Shown here in pieces: positions 49,267 to 57,289 of a stretch of DNA of 64,000 bases (its first letter is position 1; each line of letters starts with the position of its first letter). The DNA comes from Bacteroidota bacterium. Its GTDB lineage: Bacteria; Bacteroidota; Bacteroidia; Chitinophagales; JADJOU01. The stretch lies in contig JADJOU010000038.1 in assembly GCA_016713645.1 (NCBI GenBank), forward strand, positions 55,779 to 119,778, in the 5' to 3' direction. Under the pieces are notes generated by a model. It was not told the origin of the DNA, made no database searches, and saw nothing but the letters and a program-made list of their open reading frames with translations. Made by a program: the position numbers and the translations under genes.

Positions 49267-50629
49267 ATGAGATTTTTTATGTAATCATAACTTTTTTTAT
49301 TGTTGTTCTGTCAGCTCATGGTCGCGATACGACGAAGATTTCGTTCAAAGAAATATTTACAAAATCTTCGATTAATTTTCACGCGAGAACATTGGCCATG
49401 GGGACCATCAATGAAGGGGCATTGAAAGATGATTATGCTATAGCTGCTGGATTGGGCGCTGGAATTACCACGAAATCATTTCATGGATTTCAATTGGGCG
49501 TAAGCAGTTTTGTAACTTATAATTTGACTTCATCGAATTTGTCGCAAAATGATTCTTTTACTGCTGCTCCCAATAGGTATGAAATTGGCATGTTTGATCT
49601 AACAAATCCAACGGATAAAGTCAATTTAATACGGATTGAAAACTTATTCCTCAAATATAATTTTTCAAAATCATCCATCACGGTGGGGAAAATGAAGTTG
49701 AACACGCCATTTATCAATCCGCAAGATGGTCGAATGAATACAACTTTGGAAGAAGGCATATGGTTGTCTTGGAATGAATCAAAATTGATTGCGTTTCAAG
49801 GCGGCTGGCTGTGGAATATCTCGCCCAGATCGACGACACGCTGGTATTCTGTTGAGCAATCCATCGGTCTATATCCTAGCGGTGTCAATGAAAAAGGACA
49901 GAAATCGAATTATGTTGGCAACCTGAAAAGCAATGGCATAATTATGGCAAATATTTCTGCACAACCCAATAAACATATAAAATTGAATGTTTGGAATATG
50001 ATGGTCACCAATATTATAAATTCGGCGATGGGTGAAGTCAATACGTCGTTTGGCGATTCATTTAACTTTTATCAAGGGTTGATGTTTATTCATCAAAATG
50101 CGATCAATGATGGAGGAAATGCTGATCCGTCAAAGTCTTATCTTACAAAGGGGGCACAATCGAATATATTAAGTGCGCAAGTTGGCGTGAAGTATAAGTG
50201 GTTGAATAGTTCTGTCAATTATACGCATATCACTGGCGATGGAAGATATTTAAGTCCTCGAGAGTGGGGAAAGGATCCCTTCTATACTTTTATGCCGAGA
50301 GAGCGCAATGATGGATTGGGGAAGGTGCATGCTGTTGTGATTAAAACGACCTTGGCTTGCCATCATGAAAAAATCAAAACAGGAGTAGCTTATGGATATT
50401 TTTCGCTCCCCGATGTAAAAGATTTTAGACTGAATAAATATGGTATGCCATCTTATCATCAATTCAATCTCGATTTTTCATACAATTTTATAGCCTTTTT
50501 CAAAGGGATGGAATTGAAATTCAATGCAGCGATGAAAAAGATGATGGAGAAACTTATGATAATCTTAAGTATATTTACAACAAAGTCAATATGGTCAATA
50601 TGAGTTTGACACTTGATTTCAATATTTAA
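49267..50629 (+). CDS. OprD-like outer membrane porin, frameshifts at both ends
   Basis: The main frame (49392-50603) is rich in amphipathic barrel strands with periodic aromatic ends ('FQLGVSSFVTYNLTSS', 'NLFLKYNFSKSSITVGKMKLNTPFINPQDGRMNT') and resembles OprD-like porins. Adding one T in the T-run near 49,278 extends it to ATG 49267 with signal peptide 'FYVIITFFIVVLSAHG'. Another frameshift near 50,535 restores the C-terminal strand 'NMVNMSLTLDFNI' ending at 50629. About 453 residues. As the last structural gene of the sulfur cluster it may let sulfur compounds through the outer membrane (inference). Confidence 0.75.
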
Positions 50630-50643
50630 ATTTGATTGAGAAT

Positions 50644-51279
50644 ATGATTGTAAATAATTTGCGCGAAAGACTTGCAACAATTTTTGAAAGTAAACTAGTG
50701 GATGAAATCATTCAATTGGGTGAAGTGGAAGAGGTGAAAGAAGGCACTGTCATCATGGATTATGGCAAGAAAGTTCGATTTATGCCTATCATCATCAGCG
50801 GAACAATTAGAGTCATGCGAATGGATGAAGAGGACGAGAAATCATACTCTATTATTTGGGAAGCAATGAGAGTTGCGCCATGGCTTATACTTGCTGCATG
50901 GAAGCTAAATTGAGCGAAATCAAAGCAATTGCGGAGGACAATGTCGAACTCATAAAATTCCCATGAAAAATTGGATGAATGGTTGATCAATTATCCCAGT
51001 TGGAAGTCTTATGTATTCAGCAGTTTTACGCAGCGATTCAACGAATTATTGCGCTCCTTAGAGAGTGTCGCTTTTCATAAATTGGATGAGCGTTTGGTCA
51101 ATTATTTGAGAAACAAAACCAAAATATCTGGTAAATCTTCGATTCAATTATCCCACAATCAAATCGCTGAAGAGCTTGGAACCAGCAGGGTAGTCATCTC
51201 GCGATTGCTCAAACAATTGGAAAACGATAAGAAATTATTGCTCTACCGAAATGAGATTAAATTGCTGAAAGGATTTTAA
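50644..51279 (+). CDS. Crp/Fnr family transcriptional regulator, two frameshifts
   Basis: The N-terminal cyclic-nucleotide-binding fold ('VEEVKEGTVIMDYGKKVRFMPIIISGTIRVMRMDEED') is followed, in a second frame, by 'ILLYYLGSNESCAMAYTCCMEAKLSEIKAIAEDNVELI'. A third frame holds 'KLDEWLINYPSWKSYVFSSFTQRF' and the C-terminal HTH 'LSHNQIAEELGTSRVVISRLLKQLEND'. Breaks near 50,842 and 50,967 are each one base. The Cys-rich 'ESCAMAYTCCM' segment is seen in Bacteroidota Crp proteins beside sulfur genes and could sense thiols or redox state (inference). It is 14 bp after the porin, so it probably regulates this operon. Confidence 0.85.
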
Positions 51280-51311
51280 TTTTAAAACGCCTATCGTTAA
51301 TCATACAGCAG

Positions 51312-51332
51312 ATTGCGGGTCAAGCCCGCAAT
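51312..51332. repeat. GC-rich palindromic repeat
   Basis: Arms ATTGCGGG and CCCGCAAT enclose TCAAG, after the crp stop. The motif resembles a dispersed palindrome often seen between genes ('gcgggtcaagcccgc'). It may act as the terminator of the sulfur operon or be a REP-type element. Confidence 0.6.
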
Positions 51333-51378
51333 GACGAACCGGGAGAACATCTCAAATCGCAAAACGTCATTCAAGAAA

Positions 51379-51626
51379 TGGTTTCTGGGACTGCAATGGA
51401 ATTAAGATTACAGAATTTTCAATCGTAACTCGTCAATCGTACATCGTAAATTTAAAAGTGGTGTCTGGGACAGCAATGGAATTAAGTATACAGAATCTTC
51501 AATCGTAACTCGTCAATCGTACATCGTCAATTTTTATGTGGTGTCTGGGACAGTAATGGAATTAAGTATACAGAATCTTCAATCGTACATCGTCAATCGT
51601 ACATCGTCAATCGTACATCGTAAATC
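51379..51626. repeat. Tandem repeat of about 80 bp, three copies, with ATCGTACATCGT microrepeats
   Basis: Copies start near 51379, 51460 and 51540 with GG(T)(G/T)TCTGGGAC(A/T)G(C/T)AATGGAATTAAG and end in runs of AATCGTA(A/C)(C)T/ATCGTCA microrepeats. The period is 80-81 bp. No ORF. The block lies between the convergent crp and pirin genes. Likely non-coding; it may be a dispersed intergenic repeat family. Confidence 0.75.
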
Positions 51627-51627
51627 C

Positions 51628-52779
51628 CTAAGATTTTACTTCTTTCGTTCCATCTGCGTGAATGGCAAATCGACCAGCATGTCTATCATGGACTTGATCC
51701 CCGCGTTTCCAAGGCCATCCGCCGAATTGGGTATTGTGATAATCTTCGAAAGCTTGGTTGATTTCCTCTTTGGTATTCATCACAAATGGTCCATACTGCA
51801 TGACGGGCTCATTGATTGGCCTTCCCTGCAATACCAATATCCTTGCTGGAGTATTTCCGTTTTGTAAGGCTATATCATGCTCTGCAAGCACTTCTATCGC
51901 ATGGTATTTAGTGATTTTTTTACCTGCTAAATTTATTTCATCTCCTTCATAATAGTAAATGGTTCGATTGATTCCCGCAAAGGCCTTTGGCAAAGTCCAA
52001 TGAGCACCAGGTTCTAAGTGAATATTCCAAATAGCGACTTCATTATTGGGGTCTGAAGCCCATGAATTCGGTGGGGGAGAAGGGGCTTTGTGGTTTTCCA
52101 GACTGCCAGCCATTACTTCGACTTCGATTTTTTTTCCATTCGAATCCGTATTGGAATATTTAGGAATGGCATCGCTCCAGAGCATTTTAAAATGGGCATC
52201 TACCATCTTATTTTTCTTGGGCAAATTCAACCAAATTTGAAACAATTCCATCGGGTTTTCTTTGTCTTCATAAATCAATGGAAACATCTCCGAATGCTGT
52301 ACTCCTTTGCCAGCGGTCATCCATTGCACATCGCCCTGACCATATCTACCCGCAGCGCCGAGTGAATCTGCGTGATCGACGAATCCCTGGCGAACAACAG
52401 TGACCGTTTCAAATCCGCGGTGCGGATGTCCAGGAAAGCCAGGAACTCTTTTTCCATGATACATTCGATAACCATCCTTGATGATAAAGTCATCGCCGAG
52501 ATGTCTTCCGTCCATTGAACCCACTGGGCCCATCTCTGCATTTCCCTTTGGGAATTTATCTTCGTGGTGTACGCAAAACAAAAATGGATCCTGCGTATCC
52601 CATTGAAATCCCAATGGTTTGATTTTTAAAATTGAATCTTCATCCTTCATTTTATTTGAATTTGGTTCACTAAATGCTTTTACTGTTTTAGCAATCCCTT
52701 CCATGCGCAAAGCGAGAATTGCTGCGAGGCCTATTCCCCATTTTCCGAAGAAATTTCTTCTGTCTAAATTATTTTTCAT
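51628..52779 (-). CDS. Pirin family protein with Tat-like signal
   Basis: A 383-residue protein. The N-terminus 'NNLDRRNFFGKWGIGLAAILAL' fits a twin-arginine signal. The bicupin body has the pirin motifs 'HPHRGFETVTVVRQGFVDHAD' and 'GDVQWMTAGKGVQHSEM', with the His/His/His/Glu iron ligands. The second half includes 'EPGAHWTLPKAFAGINRTIYYYEGD' and ends 'FVMNTKEEINQAFEDYHNTQFGGWPW'. Pirins are iron-binding; some have quercetinase activity. An exported pirin is unusual because most are cytoplasmic. Intact. Confidence 0.88.
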   Translation of the reverse strand: MKNNLDRRNFFGKWGIGLAAILALRMEGIAKTVKAFSEPNSNKMKDEDSILKIKPLGFQWDTQDPFLFCVHHEDKFPKGNAEMGPVGSMDGRHLGDDFIIKDGYRMYHGKRVPGFPGHPHRGFETVTVVRQGFVDHADSLGAAGRYGQGDVQWMTAGKGVQHSEMFPLIYEDKENPMELFQIWLNLPKKNKMVDAHFKMLWSDAIPKYSNTDSNGKKIEVEVMAGSLENHKAPSPPPNSWASDPNNEVAIWNIHLEPGAHWTLPKAFAGINRTIYYYEGDEINLAGKKITKYHAIEVLAEHDIALQNGNTPARILVLQGRPINEPVMQYGPFVMNTKEEINQAFEDYHNTQFGGWPWKRGDQVHDRHAGRFAIHADGTKEVKS

Positions 52780-52854
52780 AGATAGGATATTTAGAAAAAG
52801 ATAAAACGAATTTGTGCATAAAAAGATTCAATTTCAATAGAAATTTAGCCTCTT

Positions 52855-53625
52855 CTATATGGAACCTGTCGGAAAATCGTACAAATTCACCCCTGCGTCA
52901 TATTGAAATAAACCTGCATCATCTGGGTCTGTATCGCCTTCTAGTTCGATACTTTCATAGCCATCTCTTTCTGATTCAAAGCAGACAAAAATATGCTCAA
53001 TGGGGTGTTTTTTATTCGTTTGATTTGATGATTCGTTGGGACAGAGAATAAATCTCGGTGGCGAAATAATGGATTTCTTTAGATCAATTGTATTGCCCCA
53101 ATTTGCATTTTCTCCGCTATTATATGAAAGCAAACCTCCTATAATAAAGGCGTTTTCTTGGAAATTGGTATTTTTGATGACGAAAGGTCTAAATGCCATG
53201 AGTCTCTTTGGATCATTATTCGGCAAAGCGTATGGTTCTTTGAATAGTGTAATGGTTTTTGAGCTATCTATTTGTCCGGATATTTTATTGCCGCTTTCAT
53301 CTTGAATAATGATGTTTTCTTTTGGAACAAAATTTCCCGCGGTCTTTGAAAAACGACAAATAGGCATTAAAAAAGTTCTAAAATCTTCTGGTGAATTGGG
53401 TTTGAAATCAGCTGGAATTTGAATTCCTTTTGGCAAATGAATGGTTATGTCTTTGGAGGAAGCATCGCTAGGATTTATATGATCGTATAGCGAATCTCCA
53501 AATGGATTTTCACGACAGACTGAACTAGGCATGTCCATGACGGCTATATAATAAATGATATCAGAATCTTTGGTAGGTTGAATGAGAATGCATCTAGGTG
53601 CTGTATTAAAAATTGGATTGGCCAT
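52855..53625 (-). CDS. Hypothetical protein, no recognised family
   Basis: A 256-residue soluble protein. The sequence is beta-rich and Asp/Pro-rich: 'PRCILIQPTKDSDIIYYIAVMDMPSS', 'PICRFSKTAGNFVPKENIIIQDESG', 'RPFVIKNTNFQENAFIIGGLLSYNSG', then 'ESERDGYESIELEGDTDPDDAG'. No signal peptide, membrane span or catalytic motif is recognised. It lies 32 bp downstream of the cyclase gene stop on the same strand, so the two may be cotranscribed. Function unknown. Confidence 0.5.
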   Translation of the reverse strand: MANPIFNTAPRCILIQPTKDSDIIYYIAVMDMPSSVCRENPFGDSLYDHINPSDASSKDITIHLPKGIQIPADFKPNSPEDFRTFLMPICRFSKTAGNFVPKENIIIQDESGNKISGQIDSSKTITLFKEPYALPNNDPKRLMAFRPFVIKNTNFQENAFIIGGLLSYNSGENANWGNTIDLKKSIISPPRFILCPNESSNQTNKKHPIEHIFVCFESERDGYESIELEGDTDPDDAGLFQYDAGVNLYDFPTGSI

Positions 53626-53657
53626 ATTATTTTTTAGTTGTTCAAAAATAGTAAAAT

Positions 53658-55530
53658 TTATGATAGAAGAAAGTATGTCTTCATCTTCCCTTTTCCCTTC
53701 ACCTCCATTTCACCTCGTGGTTCAAATATAAAATCTACTTTTGTCTTTAAGCCCTTTCCTTTGGAGAGGGTTTGGGTGAGGCAGTTTTTAAAATCTTCAC
53801 TCACATGTATCCTTCCCGCTTCGCCGTGGCTCTCCATTCTGGATGCTGTGTTCACTGAATCTCCCCAGAGGTCATAGGCGAATTTATTCTCACCAATCAC
53901 GCCCGCAATCGCTCTTCCGCAATGTAATCCCACGCGGATTTGTAATTCTGAATTAGATACTTGTCGATAGACTTTCATGTATTCAATCACATCCAATGCA
54001 AATGCAGCAGCTTTTTCAGCATGGTCTTCACAATCAATGGGAACACCAGCAACTGCCATATAGGCATCACCGATGGTCTTGATTTTTTCCAATCCATGCT
54101 TGCGCGCGATCCGATCAAACTCAGAGAATATCTCGTTGAGCATGGACAATAATTCATCTGGTGTAATTTTTTGAGATAACTGCGTAAAACCAACGATATC
54201 GCTGAAGAAGACAGAGACGTGTTCATGTAAATCTGCAATTTGTTTTTCTCCTTCTAAAATCCGCTCCGCAATTTGTGCGGGAAGAATATTTAAAAGAATT
54301 TTTTCTTGCTCTTGAAAACGTGCTAACTTCACTTGTCGGTCGCGCTCGGCTTCCTCTACCTTGCGCCTATTCTCCATTAGTTGCGCTTGCTTGGTAGCTT
54401 CCTCGCTTTGGACTTCAAGGTACAGGGTATGATATTTCTTGAATTGAACTGCAAATTCTTCCCATCGTTTTTGCGTTTCGTATAAATCTGCAAGAACTTT
54501 AAAGAACACATATAAGTTCCTTTTCTCACCAATATCCTCAAATAGCGCAATAGCACTCAGAAAAGCTTCTTCAGCTTTATCAGTATCATAGCCATCGAAC
54601 TCCTTATTGGCATAGAGCTGACCTATATTGCCGAGATTGTGTGCAATGCCAATTTTGCTCCCAATCTCCTCATAGATGGCGAGTGCCTTTTGGTAATAGG
54701 TGAGCGCTTGCGGATAGTCCGAAAGATTCCCATACACATTTCCTATATTGTGGAGATTTCTTGCAATACCATCTTTGCTCCCTATCTCCTTACAGATAGT
54801 GAGTGCCTTTTGGTAATAGGTGAGCGCTTGCGGTTTGTCCGAAAGAAACATATACACATTTCCTATATTGGTGAGATTGCTTGTAATGCCCACTTTGCTC
54901 CCAATCTCCTCATAGATAGCGAGTGCCTTTTGGTAATAGGTGAGGGCTTGCGGTTTGTCCGAAAGAGACAGATACACATTTCCTATATTGGTGAGATTTC
55001 TTGCAATGTCATTTTTGCTCCCTATCTCCTCAGAGATAGCGAGTGACTTCTGGTAATGGGTGAGCGCTTGAGGTAGTCCGAAAGAGACACATACACAATT
55101 CCTACGCTGCTGAGATTTTTGCAATGCCATTTTTGCTCCCTATCTCCTCATTGATAGCGAGAGCCTTTTGGTGATAGGTGAGCGCTTGCGGGTAGTCCGA
55201 AAGAAGCAGATACACATTTCCTATATTGCCGAGCGCCTTAGCATAGGTATCACCGGTGATATTCTTTTCTTCCGCGAGGTCGAGTGCGGCACGAGCAGAG
55301 GAGAGTGCCGTCTCAAGATCGCCACGTTTCCAGTTTCCAGCAGAGAGCGTTATAAGTGCCTCACAGTGGGTGGTATCTCTTTGACTTGCTGTTACGGTAT
55401 CACCAGATTCGCCTATTTTTTCGAGCTCTGCCAGTAGCTCGACGGCAAGGGTTTCCGCTTCATCGTAGTTGCCGTTGTCGTAGCATTCATTTGCTTTTGT
55501 GAGCAGGGATTTGAGTTCTTCTATGGTCAT
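53658..55530 (-). CDS. TPR-containing class III adenylate/guanylate cyclase, frameshifted
   Basis: The N-terminus ('MTIEELKSLLTKANECYDNGNYDEAETL') leads into about five near-identical 40-residue TPR units ('NIGNVYLSLSDKPQALTYYQKALAIYEEIGSK'). A coiled linker ('MENRRKVEEAERDRQVKLARFQEQEK') and the cyclase domain follow: 'HVSVFFSDIVGFTQLSQKI' with metal-binding Asp, 'KIKTIGDAYMAVAGVP' and 'GENKFAYDLWGDSVNTASRMES' with the adenine and transition-state residues. Two indels near 55,077 and 55,115 inside one TPR unit split the gene. About 624 residues. It makes cAMP or cGMP under control of TPR-bound partners (inference). Confidence 0.85.
53748..53781. repeat. Palindromic repeat embedded in the cyclase coding sequence
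   Basis: CCCTTTCC-TTT-GGAGAGGG followed by TTTGGGTGAGG lies in frame near the cyclase C-terminus and codes 'CLTQTLSKGKGLKTK'. This extra segment sits between 'VSEDFKN' and the usual 'FIFEPRGEMEVKGKGKMKTYFL' tail. The sequence resembles a dispersed palindrome common between genes in Bacteroidota, so it may be an in-frame insertion. Confidence 0.5.
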
Positions 55531-55567
55531 ATCATTAATTTACTCTTTCTAAAAAAATAAGTCTTCA

Positions 55568-55843
55568 TCATTCCTTTTCCTTCACCTCCATTTCACCTCG
55601 TGGTTCAAATATAAAATCTACTTTTGTCTTTAAGCCCTTTCCTTTGGAGGGGGTTTGGGTGAGGCAGTTTTTAAAATCTTCGCTCACGTGTATCTTGCCT
55701 GATTCCCCATGGCTTTCCATGCGGGAGGCTGTAATGACGGAGTCTCCCCAAAGATCATAAGCAAATTTATTCTCTCCAATCACGCCTGCTATTGCTCTAC
55801 CGCAGTGCATGCGCACAGTGGATTTATAAATCAGAATTACTTA
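55568..55843 (-). pseudogene. 3' remnant of a duplicated cyclase
   Basis: The piece encodes 'HCGRAIAGVIGENKFAYDLWGDSVITASRMESHGESGKIHVSEDFKNCLTQ' and is nearly identical at DNA level to the end of the complete cyclase. It includes the embedded palindrome (55635-55653) but lacks the catalytic Asp region and all TPRs. Homology continues upstream to about 55843 with an in-frame TAA in place of CAA and a frameshift, and the tail ends early ('MEVKEKE'). It lies just upstream of the intact gene and is best read as the leftover of a tandem duplication or recombination. Confidence 0.8.
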
Positions 55844-55858
55844 ATTGTTGATTATCAT

Positions 55859-56353
55859 TCAGGCATTCACCCATACATCTTTGGTTGTTAGTGGAACATC
55901 ACCGCCCATCTTTATATACATCATCATTTGATATTTATAGGCTGTTAACCATTTGATTGTGGTCTCAATGAGTGCTTCTCCAATAGGTGCTTCCTCACCC
56001 CATGGGTATTTGACCATTTTGTGTTGCCACTCATCATCATTGAGTGAAGCGACCAATTTAATTATATTTTCGAGTTGACGTTTCATCTCTTGCTCAAAAT
56101 TATCTATGGTCACCATTGTTCGATTGGCTCTCAAGTTGGCAAAGAAGTCTTGGACACTCAATGATCCATCTGTCATCCAGTAGGATTGAAAATTATAACC
56201 ACAGCCTGAGATATAATTCATCAATTCCTCCATCGTTCGCATATTCTCTTTGGGTCTATAATTGAGCATTTCGGGTTGGATGTTTTTTGATAATTGAATG
56301 ATCATCCCGATTTCTTTTTCAACGAGCTTGATAAATTGTGTAGGTTTTAGCAT
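55859..56353 (-). CDS. DinB-like four-helix protein
   Basis: A 164-residue helical protein with the DinB/DUF664 pattern: 'LNYRPKENMRTMEELMNYISGCGYNF', 'FEQEMKRQLENIIKLVASLNDDEW' and 'APIGEALIETTIKWLTAYKYQMMMYIKMGG'. DinB-family proteins usually bind a metal through three His residues. Here the first position is replaced by other residues ('MEELMNYISG', 'TIKWLTAYKYQ'), so metal binding may be lost. Many members are thiol transferases. Monocistronic and intact. Confidence 0.75.
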   Translation of the reverse strand: MLKPTQFIKLVEKEIGMIIQLSKNIQPEMLNYRPKENMRTMEELMNYISGCGYNFQSYWMTDGSLSVQDFFANLRANRTMVTIDNFEQEMKRQLENIIKLVASLNDDEWQHKMVKYPWGEEAPIGEALIETTIKWLTAYKYQMMMYIKMGGDVPLTTKDVWVNA

Positions 56354-56568
56354 ATCTTTTTGTCGTGAAAGTACATATAAAATTCAAGTATGTGTCGTTT
56401 CATATAAAATATTATTTACTTAGTTTTTTTTCATCTATTCTAGGACTTTATAAGTTTTTTTTATCTTTTATTCTTTCATAAATTACAGAAATACAGCAAG
56501 TAGTGTAATTGTTAATAAGTTTTTGAATAATAAAATACAAAAAACTCTTTTTATATTTTATTTATTAT

Positions 56569-56576
56569 TATTTTTG
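56569..56576 (+). promoter_or_regulatory. Candidate Bacteroidota -7 element upstream of rrf2
   Basis: TATTTTTG matches TAnnTTTG and lies 18 bp before the Rrf2 ATG. A clear -33 TTTG at the expected distance is not seen. Confidence 0.35.
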
Positions 56577-56594
56577 CCTCGTAAACGGAGATAT

Positions 56595-57044
56595 ATGTTT
56601 TCAAAATCTTGTGAATATGCCATCAAAGCCTTGATTTTTGTAGCGCAAAAATCAAACAGCGAGCAGCGCGCAAGTATTATTGATATTGCTCATGGTACAG
56701 AAGCTCCCATTCATTTTATAGCGAAGATCATGCAAGCCCTCAGTCGAAGAAAACTCGTCTTGTCTGTTAAAGGTCCAAATGGGGGTTTTTTTATGACAGA
56801 GAAAGAAAATCAAACTTCGCTCTCTGAAATTGTCAAGGTTTTTGACGGAGATTCTCTTTTTACAGATTGTGTGCTCGGACTAAAAGCATGCTCAGAAAAG
56901 ACAAGTTGCCCGATGCACAGCGATTATAAATCAATTAAAGCGAATATCATTCACTTGATTGAGTTCAATACGATAGGAAGCATTCAAAAACGCATGGATA
57001 TGCGATTATTTTTCACTCAAAAAGAACAAAACAATTTTTTATAA
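56595..57044 (+). CDS. Rrf2 family transcriptional regulator with Cys cluster
   Basis: An open frame begins at 56523, but the Rrf2 domain starts 'MFSKSCEYAIKALIFVAQKS' at 56595, which I take as the start (149 residues). The winged HTH ('IDIAHGTEAPIHFIAKIMQALSRRKLV', 'GPNGGFFM') is followed by a Cys cluster 'DCVLGLKACSEKTSCPM' (Cx6Cx5C). This spacing resembles the iron-sulfur ligands of IscR/NsrR-type regulators, so it may sense oxygen, NO or Fe-S status. It is the first gene before the cbb3 oxidase operon, a plausible target. Confidence 0.88.
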   Translation: MFSKSCEYAIKALIFVAQKSNSEQRASIIDIAHGTEAPIHFIAKIMQALSRRKLVLSVKGPNGGFFMTEKENQTSLSEIVKVFDGDSLFTDCVLGLKACSEKTSCPMHSDYKSIKANIIHLIEFNTIGSIQKRMDMRLFFTQKEQNNFL

Positions 57045-57086
57045 CCAGATAAAGGATAAAAAGGTATTTTAATCTAAAATAATTTT

Positions 57087-57281
57087 ATGAAAAATCTAAT
57101 TGTAGACAATAAGAAAGAAACGAAATCATCCATGGATGCAAATTTCTTTATTGATTTGATGAAGTCTCCGATGAAGAAATGCTGCGGAGATTGCAAGAAT
57201 AATGGGAATTGTCATAAAGGACAATCAAATGAAGCGCATTCAAATAGTGAAACTTCTAACGAGCAAAATAAAGCCAATTAG
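57087..57281 (+). CDS. Small Cys-rich hydrophilic protein
   Basis: A 64-residue protein with a compact Cys cluster 'KKCCGDCKNNGNCHKG' (CCxxCx4CH) between an acidic/amphipathic N-terminus and a Ser/Asn/Glu-rich tail. The cluster could bind copper, zinc or an Fe-S cofactor. It lies between rrf2 and ccoI and ends 8 bp before ccoI, so cotranscription is likely. A metallochaperone or metal-storage role for the oxidase assembly is an inference. No named family recognised. Confidence 0.55.
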   Translation: MKNLIVDNKKETKSSMDANFFIDLMKSPMKKCCGDCKNNGNCHKGQSNEAHSNSETSNEQNKAN

Positions 57282-57289
57282 TAATTAGA

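Noticed and set aside
51379..51626. CRISPR array
   Set aside because: The 80-bp unit is repeated throughout with no unique spacers.
54639..55046. 135-codon plus-strand repeat frame
   Set aside because: Antisense translation of the TPR-coding tandem units.
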